Program-made: the position numbers and the translations under genes
Notes under the pieces: model-generated
The model's input: only the letters and a program-made list of their open reading frames with translations
Told to the model about the DNA's origin: nothing
Database searches by the model: none
Shown: positions 36,080 through 45,086 of the stretch, piece after piece
Layout of the letters: each line of letters begins with the position of its first letter
Position numbering within the stretch: position 1 is the first letter of the stretch
DNA from: Candidatus Cloacimonas sp.
GTDB lineage: Bacteria; Cloacimonadota; Cloacimonadia; Cloacimonadales; Cloacimonadaceae
Assembly: GCA_035403355.1 (NCBI GenBank)
Contig: DAONFA010000003.1
Location: 62,001 to 126,000 of the forward strand
Direction: 5' to 3'
Length of the DNA: 64,000 nucleotides

Positions 36080-38206
36080 ATGTTTTCGTCTATCCGCAAA
36101 AGAAACGGTTCAATCGTTGTTTTCGATCAACAAAAAATAGCCAAAGCAATTGAAAGTGCTGGACTTGCCACAGGTGAATTCGGAAAAGATATTGCTGCGG
36201 TTTTAACTTTGCGAGTACTTAATTTAGCACAGCAGGTTATTCCGGATGAAATTCCCGAAGTGGAGAAGATTCAGGATATTGTAGAGGAGGTTTTGCTTGC
36301 CTCACCTTATAAAAAGACCGCCAAATCCTATATTATTTATCGTGATCAGCATTCACGGATAAGAGAACTTGTTTCCAAAGCCAGTGTGGATTTGATAGAT
36401 CAATATTTGGAAAAACTGGATTGGCAGGTGAATGAAAATTCCAATATGGCATACTCGCTGCAGGGATTGAATAACTACATAGCTTCGGAAGTAAGTAAGA
36501 CCTATTGGCTGAATAAAATTTATCCTCCGGAAATTCGGGAAGCACATTTAAGCGGAGATTTGCATATTCACGATTTGGGTCAGCTTTCTGTTTATTGTGT
36601 AGGTTGGGATTTGATGGATTTGCTTTTAACCGGTTTTTGCGGAGCGGAAGGCAAAGTGGAAAGCACTCCTGCTAAGCATTTTAGAAGTGCTTTGGGGCAG
36701 ATTGTTAATTTCTTTTATACTTTGCAGGGTGAAGCTGCAGGGGCACAGGCATTTTCCAGTTTTGACACTCTTTTAGCTCCTTTTATATATTACGACGGGC
36801 TTAACTACACAGAAGTAAAACAGGCGCTGCAGGAATTTGTTTTCAACATCAATGTTCCAACGCGGGTCGGTTTTCAAACCCCTTTCACCAATATCACTTT
36901 AGATTTAAAGCCCCATCAGCTCTACAAAGATCAGGCAGCTATCATTGGGGGCAAACCAAAAAATAAGACCTACGGAGATTTTCAGGCAGAAATGGACATT
37001 TTGAACAAAGCATTTCTGGAAGTAATGATTGAAGGCGATGCTAAAGGACGCGTTTTCACTTTTCCCATTCCGACCTATAATATCACCAAGGATTTTGAAT
37101 GGGATAACCCCAATCTGAATTATTTATGGGAAGCAACTGCCAAATATGGCATTCCTTATTTTTCCAATTTTGTAAATTCTGATATGGACCCCAAAGATGC
37201 GCGCAGTATGTGTTGTCGTTTACGTTTGGATACCCGTAAACTGGAAACCAGAGGGGGAGGGCTTTTCGGAGCTAATCCTTTAACCGGTTCCATTGGAGTA
37301 GTAACTATTAATTTACCTCGCATTGGGTATCTGGCAAAAACGGAAGAGGAATTTTTCTCTCTCTTGGAGGAGCGTTTGCTGCTGGCTAAAAAATCCCTGG
37401 AAATAAAACGCAAGGTTCTGGAAAATTTTACGGAAGGCGGACTTTATCCCTATACCAAGTTCTATTTAAAAAGCATATTTGAACGCTTTCAGCAATACTG
37501 GAAAAACCATTTTTCCACCATCGGCATTATTGGAATGAATGAAGCAATGCAAAACTTTATGAATGAAAACTTAGGAACAAAAAAAGCACAAGCATTTGCC
37601 CTAAAAATTATGGATTACCTGCGTAAACGGTTGCTGGAATTTCAAGCAGAAACACAGAATAACTATAATCTGGAAGCAACTCCTGCTGAAGGAACAAGCT
37701 ATCGTTTGGCTCTTTTAGATAAAAAACAATTCCCCGGTATTATCTGTGCCAATTGTGATGACGATTCCCCTTTTTATACTAACAGCAGTCAGCTGCCGGT
37801 AAACTTTTCGGATGATATTTTTGAGGTTTTGGATTTGCAGGATGAGCTCCAAACCAAATATACCGGCGGAACGGTTTTACATATCTTTGGCGGAGAAAGA
37901 GTTGAATATGGACAAAGTATCAAAGCACTGATAAAAACCGTCTGTGAAGGTTACCGTTTACCATATTTCACTTTTTCACCCACCTTCAGTATTTGTCCAA
38001 TCCATGGCTATTTGGATGGCGAACAGCCAATTTGTCCTGTCTGCCAAACAAAGACAGAGGTCTTTTCCAGAATTGTTGGCTATTTGCGTCCTGTTTCTCA
38101 ATGGAACGAAGGCAAAAAAGCAGAATTTAAACTGAGGACAAATTTTGACCTGCACAAGCAGCAGAAAAAAGAAAGTTCCTCAATAGCTAAAAGTCACATT
38201 GTATAG
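36080..38206 (+). CDS. nrdD: Anaerobic ribonucleoside-triphosphate reductase (class III)
   Basis: A 708-residue glycyl-radical enzyme. An N-terminal ATP-cone (RKRNGSIVVFDQQKIAKAIE) controls activity. The body has SGDLHIHDLGQLSVYCVGWD and NANCys-type active-site sequence MCCRLRLDTR. The zinc site is CPIHGYLDGEQPICPVC, and the C-terminal radical glycine lies in RIVGYLRPV (G667). It makes dNTPs under strict anoxia. The activase gene follows after 9 bases. Confidence 0.96.
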   Translation: MFSSIRKRNGSIVVFDQQKIAKAIESAGLATGEFGKDIAAVLTLRVLNLAQQVIPDEIPEVEKIQDIVEEVLLASPYKKTAKSYIIYRDQHSRIRELVSKASVDLIDQYLEKLDWQVNENSNMAYSLQGLNNYIASEVSKTYWLNKIYPPEIREAHLSGDLHIHDLGQLSVYCVGWDLMDLLLTGFCGAEGKVESTPAKHFRSALGQIVNFFYTLQGEAAGAQAFSSFDTLLAPFIYYDGLNYTEVKQALQEFVFNINVPTRVGFQTPFTNITLDLKPHQLYKDQAAIIGGKPKNKTYGDFQAEMDILNKAFLEVMIEGDAKGRVFTFPIPTYNITKDFEWDNPNLNYLWEATAKYGIPYFSNFVNSDMDPKDARSMCCRLRLDTRKLETRGGGLFGANPLTGSIGVVTINLPRIGYLAKTEEEFFSLLEERLLLAKKSLEIKRKVLENFTEGGLYPYTKFYLKSIFERFQQYWKNHFSTIGIIGMNEAMQNFMNENLGTKKAQAFALKIMDYLRKRLLEFQAETQNNYNLEATPAEGTSYRLALLDKKQFPGIICANCDDDSPFYTNSSQLPVNFSDDIFEVLDLQDELQTKYTGGTVLHIFGGERVEYGQSIKALIKTVCEGYRLPYFTFSPTFSICPIHGYLDGEQPICPVCQTKTEVFSRIVGYLRPVSQWNEGKKAEFKLRTNFDLHKQQKKESSSIAKSHIV

Positions 38207-38215
38207 GACTTAATA

Positions 38216-38929
38216 ATGAACATCGGTGGATTACAAAAATTCTCTCTGTTGGATTATCCGGGCAAATTAGCTGCCATTATTTTCACGCAGGGCTGCAATT
38301 TTCGCTGTCCCTATTGCCACAATCCTGAACTTGTTGATCCGCAAAGATATAGTCCCTTATTAGATACAGAAATGGTTCTGCGTTTTCTCTATAAAAGGCA
38401 TAAGAAACTTTCCGCAGTAGTAATTAGCGGAGGTGAACCAACTTTACAGGAAGACCTTGTTCCTTTTCTAAAGTTGCTAAAGGCAATGCATTACAAAGTT
38501 AAATTGGATACTAACGGCTCCTGTCCTGAGGTTTTACAGGAAATTGTTAATCAGAACCTGGTGGACTATTTTGCAATGGATATTAAAGCCCCCATAAAGC
38601 TATATAAAGTTATTACCAGAGCGGAGTTAGAACCAGGGATAATAGAAAAAAGTATGGATCTTATTCGCCAATCGGGTGTTGATTATGAATTTCGCACTAC
38701 CTTTTTTGATTTGCTTTTAAGTACGGACGATTTAGCTTCTATGCAGAATTTATTAAAGCAGGGAGATAGATTCATCATTCAGCAATGTCATTATAGCAAA
38801 ACCCTGGAAGGAATAAGAAAAGAAGATATTTTAGCCGGTTCTTTTCCTTTCGGTGAAAATCCTGCTTGCCAATCCCTAATCAATTGGGGTTCAGAACATA
38901 GCGTTAAAATATCCTTGCGCTGCTTATGA
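38216..38929 (+). CDS. nrdG: Anaerobic ribonucleotide reductase-activating protein (radical SAM)
   Basis: A 237-residue radical SAM protein of the NrdG/YjjW type. It has FTQGCNFRCPYCHNPEL with the cluster cysteines C27, C31 and C34, and the SAM-binding VVISGGEPTLQ. It installs the glycyl radical on NrdD. It overlaps the next gene by 4 bases. Confidence 0.93.
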   Translation: MNIGGLQKFSLLDYPGKLAAIIFTQGCNFRCPYCHNPELVDPQRYSPLLDTEMVLRFLYKRHKKLSAVVISGGEPTLQEDLVPFLKLLKAMHYKVKLDTNGSCPEVLQEIVNQNLVDYFAMDIKAPIKLYKVITRAELEPGIIEKSMDLIRQSGVDYEFRTTFFDLLLSTDDLASMQNLLKQGDRFIIQQCHYSKTLEGIRKEDILAGSFPFGENPACQSLINWGSEHSVKISLRCL

Positions 38930-41349
38930 TAGTGAATATTGAACACCTTCTGCCTTTCGTGGAAAAACCATCCCGCTATATAGACCACGAAATAAATGCC
39001 TGCCGAAAGGATTTTTCTGCTTATCCGGTCCATTTTGCTTTTGCATTCCCTGATACTTATGAATTGGGGATTTCCCATTTAGGCATAAAAATACTCTATT
39101 CCATTATCAATCAATTGGATTACGCTATGGCAGACAGGGTTTATCTACCCTGGATTGATTTAATAGAACTTATGCGGGAAGAGAAATTAAATCTCTTCTG
39201 TTGGGAAAGCAGAAAGGAAATTAAGGACTTTGACATTTTAGGGATAACCCTGCAAAGTGAACTTAATTACACTAATGTGCTGGAAATTATAGACCTTTGC
39301 GGAATTGATATACATAGCTTAAAACGGAACGAAACAGACCCGATAATTTTAGCAGGTGGACCCTGTGCCGTAAATCCTTTACCTTTAGCCCCTTTTATAG
39401 ATGTGTTTTTTATTGGGGAAGCGGAAGAAGGTATTCTGCAAATTGCCCAAATTCTGAAAAACGAAAAGAACCGTTCTGAACGCCTCAAACAAATTGCCCA
39501 GCTTGATTCCTGCTATGTTCCTTCTTTACGTAATGGCGCTGACTTGATAAAAAGTCGTAAATATACTGCTTTTCACACATCAGAAGTACAACATAGTCCC
39601 CAAATACTTTCCTGGCAGCTGGCAACTCATAATCGCTATGTATCTGAAATTATGAGAGGTTGCACCAGGGGCTGCCGATTTTGTTTTGCCGGTTATTTTT
39701 ATCGACCAGTGCGTGAACGCGAACCGAAAGACATTATTACAAATATCTTGAAAGAAATTAAAGAAAGCGGTTGGGACGAAGTTGGCTTGCTATCTCTTTC
39801 CAGTAGCGATTATTCCTGCATTCCAGAACTTCTGCAAGAACTGCTGGAAAGGATAGATACCCAAAAAACCCATATTGCTCTTCCCTCTTTAAGAGTGGAC
39901 ACTTTGGACAGGGAACTTGTGCACTCGCTTAAAATTTTAGGCAGAGAGGGCTTAACTATAGCTCCGGAAGCCGGCTCACAGCGTTTACGCCAAGTGATAA
40001 ATAAAAAATTGAGCGAAGAACAAATCCTTACCGGAATTGAAACTGCCTTACAGCTTGGCTGGCAAAAGATTAAGCTCTATTTTATGTTAGGATTGCCCAC
40101 AGAAACAGATGCAGATATTGAAGCAATTATTGCTCTTATCCATAAAATTCACAAAGCTGGAAATAGAAAACTGCAAATAAATGTAACTCTATCTCCTTTT
40201 GTTCCCAAACCTTTTACTCCTTTTCAATGGTGTGCAATGCAGGACTCGGCAACTTTGCTGAAAAACGCGTTGCGGATTAAAAACGCTTTTGCCAAAGCCA
40301 GAAATATCAAAATCCACTATCATACTATTGAAAATTCCCTTTTGGAAGCACTAATTAGCAGGGGGGACATAAAAATTGCCGAAGTTATTGAAATTGCATG
40401 GAAAAAGGGGGCTCGTTTTGACGGCTGGAAAGAATGCTTCAATTTTTCCTGCTGGCAGGAGGCAATAACAGAATGTAACATCACATTAGATAGTTATTTG
40501 GGCTCTCGTAATCCGGAAGATAATTTACCCTGGGATTTTATCTCCCTGGGCATAGATAAAAGCTTTCTGCTTGCAGAACAAAAGAAAGCGTTAACAGGAA
40601 TTCAAACACCCGATTGCAGAGAAATATGTTCTTCCTGCGGCATCTGCAATAAAGAAGTTAAAACTACAACCGCAGTCGGTATTTCCTTAAAAACCGATCA
40701 GTTACGGCAGGAAAAGAAAAACCCTGCTCCCCGGGAAGAACAATTCAGATATCGGGTTTATTATCAAAAAACGGGACTTTTACGCTTTATTGCTCATCTG
40801 GATTGGATGCGAATGCTTTTTCGCAGAATATCTTTATTAGACCTGCAAACTGTTTTTACACAGGGGTTTAATCCTCATCCGAAGGTTTCTTTATGTCCAC
40901 CTTTGGCAGTGGGAATTGAGGGCTTGGCAGAATATTTTGACCTTTCTTTCTATCAACCCTATCCCGTAGAATTGATTTTACAGGAATTTAATAAAACCAA
41001 AATTCCCGATTTTACCGTAACTAATGTAGAGCACTTAAAAACAAAAACTATTCCTCCCAAATTTGAAGTGCTGGGTATCTCCTTTCCTGAAGATCTAAAT
41101 AAGGATATCAAAGATAAAATTATCTTCTTCAACCATAGTAAAATATTTACTTACACAAAAGGCATTCCTCCCAAAGTGAAAAACTATAACCTGAAAGAGA
41201 TTATCGTTTCTCTAAAACAAAACGGCAACGAACTGATTCTGGAAAAATTACTGGAAAGCCCTTCCGTATTTGATCTTCTGTCTGCTTTGTTAAATATGGA
41301 AAAAACAGCGCTCTTTCAGCAAAAAATATACCGTTACGGCTTCAAGTGA
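38926..41349 (+). CDS. Radical SAM protein (TIGR03960-like) fused to DUF2344/TIGR03936 domain
   Basis: The 807-residue protein has a B12-binding-like N-terminal region (about 1-190; FAFPDTYELGISHLGIKILY). The radical SAM core has CTRGCRFC (C246, C250, C253) and GLTIAPEAGSQRLR. Near 565 is CREICSSCGIC, perhaps a second cluster. From about 600 the radical-SAM-linked DUF2344 domain reads LLRFIAHLDWMRMLFRR and FTQGFNPHPKVSL. In many genomes the two parts are separate neighbouring genes, often next to ribonuclease G or ribosomal protein L21, so an RNA-modification role is suspected. No such neighbour is here. Confidence 0.87.
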   Translation: MIVNIEHLLPFVEKPSRYIDHEINACRKDFSAYPVHFAFAFPDTYELGISHLGIKILYSIINQLDYAMADRVYLPWIDLIELMREEKLNLFCWESRKEIKDFDILGITLQSELNYTNVLEIIDLCGIDIHSLKRNETDPIILAGGPCAVNPLPLAPFIDVFFIGEAEEGILQIAQILKNEKNRSERLKQIAQLDSCYVPSLRNGADLIKSRKYTAFHTSEVQHSPQILSWQLATHNRYVSEIMRGCTRGCRFCFAGYFYRPVREREPKDIITNILKEIKESGWDEVGLLSLSSSDYSCIPELLQELLERIDTQKTHIALPSLRVDTLDRELVHSLKILGREGLTIAPEAGSQRLRQVINKKLSEEQILTGIETALQLGWQKIKLYFMLGLPTETDADIEAIIALIHKIHKAGNRKLQINVTLSPFVPKPFTPFQWCAMQDSATLLKNALRIKNAFAKARNIKIHYHTIENSLLEALISRGDIKIAEVIEIAWKKGARFDGWKECFNFSCWQEAITECNITLDSYLGSRNPEDNLPWDFISLGIDKSFLLAEQKKALTGIQTPDCREICSSCGICNKEVKTTTAVGISLKTDQLRQEKKNPAPREEQFRYRVYYQKTGLLRFIAHLDWMRMLFRRISLLDLQTVFTQGFNPHPKVSLCPPLAVGIEGLAEYFDLSFYQPYPVELILQEFNKTKIPDFTVTNVEHLKTKTIPPKFEVLGISFPEDLNKDIKDKIIFFNHSKIFTYTKGIPPKVKNYNLKEIIVSLKQNGNELILEKLLESPSVFDLLSALLNMEKTALFQQKIYRYGFK

Positions 41350-41444
41350 AGACAGGAGCCCTTTTCATCTATTTTAATTGATCTTTTATAGAGCGCAAAA
41401 GACACCTAATAACAACAAATAAATGAGAGCGGGAATAAAACAAA

Positions 41445-41702
41445 ATGCACAGTGGAAAAATAATTGATGTAAAATGCCGTTGCGGATATCTTCTTTTCCG
41501 TTATTACAAAGCAGGAAAAGGACGCCTAATCAAATGCATCATTAGTAGATTAACGGACGACTTTGTAGGACTTCAATGTGCTGAAACATTTTCCCGACCC
41601 AAATGCCCAAAATGCGGTAAAGAATTAGGAATTATTATGATGATTCAGGGAGAGCCGGCATTAAAATTAAACCAGGGCACGATTGAGACAATCCGTCTGT
41701 AA
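41445..41702 (+). CDS. Small zinc-ribbon protein
   Basis: An 85-residue protein with two CxC/CxxC knuckles: VKCRCGYLLFRY near the N-terminus and RPKCPKCGKELG near residue 60. The general plan resembles Com/zinc-ribbon proteins and zinc-ribbon parts of restriction or phage regulators, but I do not recognise the family. Codon use looks like that of its neighbours. Its stop codon lies directly beside an inverted copy of the TTTTATGTCTTTTTCAATAT repeat module. Function unknown. Confidence 0.62.
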   Translation: MHSGKIIDVKCRCGYLLFRYYKAGKGRLIKCIISRLTDDFVGLQCAETFSRPKCPKCGKELGIIMMIQGEPALKLNQGTIETIRL

Positions 41703-41703
41703 T

Positions 41704-42366
41704 ATACATTTCATATTGAAAAGACATAAAAGGAGAATAAGGTTGAGAAGGTTGAAAAGGTTGAGAGGGTTGAGAAGGTTGAGAAGGTTGAGAGGGTTGA
41801 GATACCTCAAAGCCCTTTAGGGCGACATCGCAATGGTGACGTCCTCGTCGTCCAAGCACAAGAAGGAATTGACCAGAAGGTCACCATTGCAATGTTACCC
41901 TTAGGAGCTTTCAGCTTTCAGGATACAGGAAAAATGATAAAAAATATTGTAGCTTGCACTAAACGAGGGGCTTACGCCACCATCGCTATTTTTGTGTCGC
42001 CCTTAGGGGCTTTTTTTTATTCGGAAGGACGACGTCCTCGTCGTCCAAGCACAAGAAGGAATTGACCAGGAGGTCACCATTGCGATGTTACCCTTAGGGG
42101 CTTTTGGCAGAGGGCAGAGAGCAAAGGGTTTATCAGCCATTTTTGTATCTCAACCCTCTAAACCTTCTCAACCTTCTAAACCCTACTTTACGAGGGGCTT
42201 ACGCCTCCATCGCTATTATTGTGTCGCCCTAAGGGGCTTTTGGCAGAGGGCAAAGAGCTTAGGGCGAAGAGTTTGTTTTCCCATTTTTTTCAAGTGTATC
42301 ACTTTTCGCTTGCCAAATCGTACCATTTTTTATTGCCATCCACAGTATTTCAACCTTCTAAACCTT
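41704..42366 (+). repeat. Composite repeat region: G-rich GGTTGAGAAGG tract, two U elements, palindromes
   Basis: Starts with an inverted copy of the module at 24.25 kb, then about ten GGTTGAGAAGGTTGAGAGG units (41743-41802). Next come CCCTTTAGGGCGACATCGC and two plus-orientation U elements at 41964-42011 and 42191-42239. Palindromes of the GACGACGTCCTCGTCGTC and TGACCAGGAGGTCA type lie at about 42030 and 42065. The right end (42239-42366) duplicates the segment at 24134-24250. Small open frames here are not genes. Confidence 0.85.
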
Positions 42367-42411
42367 ATTGTCTTTTTGCTTGCCCTTACAACATCTCCCT
42401 TTTTTTACTTT

Positions 42412-43311
42412 CTATTCCAATTCCAGCGTTAACTGATCTAAGTAATTATTAATCCTCCTATTACATAGCTCTACATAAGCGGGTTCAATTTCATAACCAA
42501 TAAAATAGCGGTTTGATTTTAAAGAAGATATTGCAGTTGTTCCACTACCCATAAAGGGATCGAGAATTATATCATTCTGGAAAGAATATAATTGTATTAA
42601 CCGGTAAGGAAGTTCTTCAGGAAAAGGTGCCGGATGTCCAATTTTTCTTGCTGATTCAGCTTTCATAACCCATACTGATTTTGTCCATTCAATAAAATCC
42701 TCTTTGCGGATAGTGCTTTGTTTATCTTTCTTAGTTCTATAATAATCTCCTTTGGAAAAGACCAAAATATATTCGTGAATATCCCTTAAAGTAGGATTTG
42801 CAGCACTCATCCAACTTCCCCAGGCAGTAGATGGACTGGCACTTGCTGCCTTATTCCAAATTATTTCTCCTCGCATATTAAACCCGATGTTTATCATCAT
42901 TTGGGAGATATAATCAGATAATGGAATATATGGTTTCCTGCCAACATTAGCTACATTAATACAAGCTCTTCCCCCATTTACTAAAACCCTGTATGTTTCC
43001 CTGAAGGAATTTTCTAACAATTCCAGATATTGCCCTAAAGATAAATTCTGATCATAGTCCTTGCTAACATTATAGGGAGGAGAAGTAATCATTAAATGAA
43101 CAGAATTATCAGGAATTTCCTGCATATTTTCTGCAGAACCTGAAACAACTTTATTCAAATATTCTTCGGGGAAAGGATTTTCTGTTTTATCTATCACATT
43201 TTTTGTCTGTATCTCTTCATATAGTTTAGAGTTATAAAACTTGGAAGAGTCGTGATTTATCCTTCCTTTTGAACCAAATGAACTTGTTGATGTTCCTGTT
43301 TTCTTGTTCAT
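42412..43311 (-). CDS. Type II DNA methyltransferase, beta class (probably N4-cytosine)
   Basis: A 299-residue methyltransferase with catalytic motif TSPPYN (76-81) before the SAM-binding motif DPFMGSGTT (251-259), the beta-class order. A Ser/Thr-Pro-Pro-Tyr motif favours N4-cytosine methylation, though N6-adenine cannot be excluded. It overlaps the downstream end of the nuclease gene by 4 bases (nuclease first, methylase second). It protects host DNA from the partner enzyme. Confidence 0.9.
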   Translation of the reverse strand: MNKKTGTSTSSFGSKGRINHDSSKFYNSKLYEEIQTKNVIDKTENPFPEEYLNKVVSGSAENMQEIPDNSVHLMITSPPYNVSKDYDQNLSLGQYLELLENSFRETYRVLVNGGRACINVANVGRKPYIPLSDYISQMMINIGFNMRGEIIWNKAASASPSTAWGSWMSAANPTLRDIHEYILVFSKGDYYRTKKDKQSTIRKEDFIEWTKSVWVMKAESARKIGHPAPFPEELPYRLIQLYSFQNDIILDPFMGSGTTAISSLKSNRYFIGYEIEPAYVELCNRRINNYLDQLTLELE

Positions 43312-44186
43312 AATTCGCCTTTAAGAAGTTCAATGAATTTTTCTGCCTTAGCAGTATTGGTTTTTTCTTTTGCCGCTATACTTATGCATTTGCCAATTTG
43401 GGGCTTGCTTAACATAGTAGAGATAAAATAATACTCGTTTGTTACAAGCTTTTCGCAATCTTTACTGATACCAGCTATATTGTTATATGTTTTAAATCCC
43501 AGCAGGGGTGAGTTCTTTATATAATCATCAGCATCTGACGGGTAAGGATTTAAAGACCAAAAACCTTGAACCACACCGGCAGATTTAAGATAATCTACTT
43601 TACTAAGATATGTAGAAGTAATTGGACTATTTCCAATTATAATTATAGGAATTTTATTGGCACTAAAACTGGAAACGCGTATATTAATTGCCTTCCCGAT
43701 AGCTTTCAACATAGAATCCGATCTCAATAGAGAAGGATTTCCTTTATGAGTTCTAAAATCACCCAAAACTTTTATTTCCTTCTTACCGTTATATATATAA
43801 TTCCAAACAATGCTCATCTTAATCTCAAAGATTAGCTTTATAGCTTCAGCATTCTGATATTTCTTCTCATTTGTGCAAAAAGCCAAATCAGCAGATGAAT
43901 TTTTAGTTAATCCTAATTCCTCACAAACAACACCATTTACAGCATACAAATTCATTTTTCGGGCTATGGGAGCAAATAAATCTCTACACCATTTCTCAGT
44001 ATAAAATCCAATTAGCGCATTTCTGCTTTGTAATGTTTGATTTCTTGAATTCAGGACTTTCGGTATATAAGCATAGTAAACATCATCCAATTTATAAAAG
44101 AGTTTATCTGGCAATACAGTTTTCAGGTAACTGATAAAAAACATTTTTTCAGCATCAGTTGACCATAGTTCCGAAATCTTCTCCAT
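43308..44186 (-). CDS. Putative type II restriction endonuclease
   Basis: An open frame runs up to 44324, but the ATG at 44186 has GCAGGAGT seven bases upstream while the earlier TTG/ATG candidates (44324, 44315) have no ribosome binding site. That gives 292 residues. SSADLAF (D100) and LIFEIKMS (E121, K123) match the spacing of a PD-(D/E)XK catalytic core. I do not recognise the specificity family. Its position, overlapping a beta-class methyltransferase, is the main evidence that it is the cognate nuclease. Confidence 0.72.
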   Translation of the reverse strand: MEKISELWSTDAEKMFFISYLKTVLPDKLFYKLDDVYYAYIPKVLNSRNQTLQSRNALIGFYTEKWCRDLFAPIARKMNLYAVNGVVCEELGLTKNSSADLAFCTNEKKYQNAEAIKLIFEIKMSIVWNYIYNGKKEIKVLGDFRTHKGNPSLLRSDSMLKAIGKAINIRVSSFSANKIPIIIIGNSPITSTYLSKVDYLKSAGVVQGFWSLNPYPSDADDYIKNSPLLGFKTYNNIAGISKDCEKLVTNEYYFISTMLSKPQIGKCISIAAKEKTNTAKAEKFIELLKGEL

Positions 44187-44812
44187 TAAACTTACTCCTG
44201 CTATTTTTTCAGTTGTTTCTTGATATTTAATCTCTCCCTTTTTGTCAAGCAAAGTTAGCTCCTTGCTATCTTTTATACCTGAAATTGGGTTTCCGCACTT
44301 TAAGTCAGGAGTCATAATATTCAAAAATAACTCTATCCGTTTTTCAAATTCGTGTGTAAGTGAGGACTCATACCTGCAGAATGGCTAATAAAAAATGGAA
44401 AATGGAAAATGGAAAATTGAAAATGAAAAATTAGAAAATAAAAATCTGTGTCATCAGTGTAATCTGTGAGAGATATAAATCAGGTGTATTCCTGCTTAAT
44501 TATCTGTGGTAGAGCTACGGTGGCATTGCTCGGTAAATTCCCCAGAGGCACCACGGTATCTGCACCACAAGTTACTAAGCAAGAAATAATTTTGCTTCCT
44601 AAAATGACGGAGTTATCCACTTTTTTTTCAACTGCATTTTTGAAGTTCAAACCTGATTATTAAAACACTTTCTAACTCCGCAAAATCTTGTTCAGCCCTC
44701 CGCTGTTATCAATTAGGATATGTATAATCTATATAATTGGGGAGAGATACATATTTTAATTGACACCATCCCTTCATAATTTATCCTAACTAAAAATGAA
44801 ATGAGGTGAAAA
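44187..44812. other. Intergenic region upstream of the restriction gene
   Basis: Besides the hairpin above, it holds the alternative 5' extension of the nuclease gene (to 44324), a GGAAAATGGAAAATG tract (44394-44430), and an AATCTGTGAGAG repeat fragment (about 44455-44472). Nothing else is recognised. Confidence 0.5.
44494..44580 (+). repeat. Long imperfect inverted repeat (hairpin element, copy 2)
   Basis: Left arm GCTTAATTATCTGTGGTAGA and following bases pair with the right arm ending CACCACAAGTTACTAAGC, around a short AT-rich loop. It shares sequence with the hairpin at 24329-24409, mainly in CACCACGGTATCT. An open frame through it (44466-44663) has no ribosome binding site and is rejected as a gene. 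Confidence 0.65.
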
Positions 44813-45032
44813 ATGCGTGAATATCAAATTACCATAATCATTATAACTGCTCTCCTATTTTCAGCTTACTTCCCTCAAAAAAACCAACGCCACAAATGCA
44901 GAAAACGAAAACCTCAATTATACGGGGAGTAAATTTCATAACAACGATATTTGGGGTGGAGCAATGAATCTTGCCTGGAATGAACTGTTAGAAAGTTTTA
45001 CAGGTGAACCTATTACATTTGATATGGAATAA
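44813..45032 (+). pseudogene. Small secreted protein gene with frameshift in an A7 run
   Basis: ATG 44813 is preceded by GAGGTG and encodes MREYQITIIIITALLFSAYF, a good signal peptide. The frame then runs into stop after an A7 run near 44878-44884. One A fewer there would join it to a downstream frame (TNAENENLNYTGSKF, then DIWGGAMNLAWNELLESFTG) ending at TAA 45030-45032, giving 72 residues. The downstream part looks like the N-terminus of a longer secreted protein, so the gene may be both frameshifted and truncated. A base-calling error in the run is also possible. Family not recognised. Confidence 0.6.
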
Positions 45033-45086
45033 ATTAGACAGCCCAATTAGCATAATAAAACAAAATAGAACGACGCGGAATAAAAT

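Noticed and set aside
42085..42452. Small plus-strand proteins in the 42-kb gap
   Set aside because: They consist of U elements and TCTAAACCTTCTCAACC tracts in two frames, without translation signals.
44187..44324. 46-codon extension of the restriction enzyme
   Set aside because: No ribosome binding site precedes TTG 44324 or ATG 44315, whereas ATG 44186 has an excellent one. An upstream start cannot be fully excluded.
44466..44663. 65-codon frame through the second long hairpin
   Set aside because: No ribosome binding site, and the sequence is an inverted repeat rather than a conserved protein.
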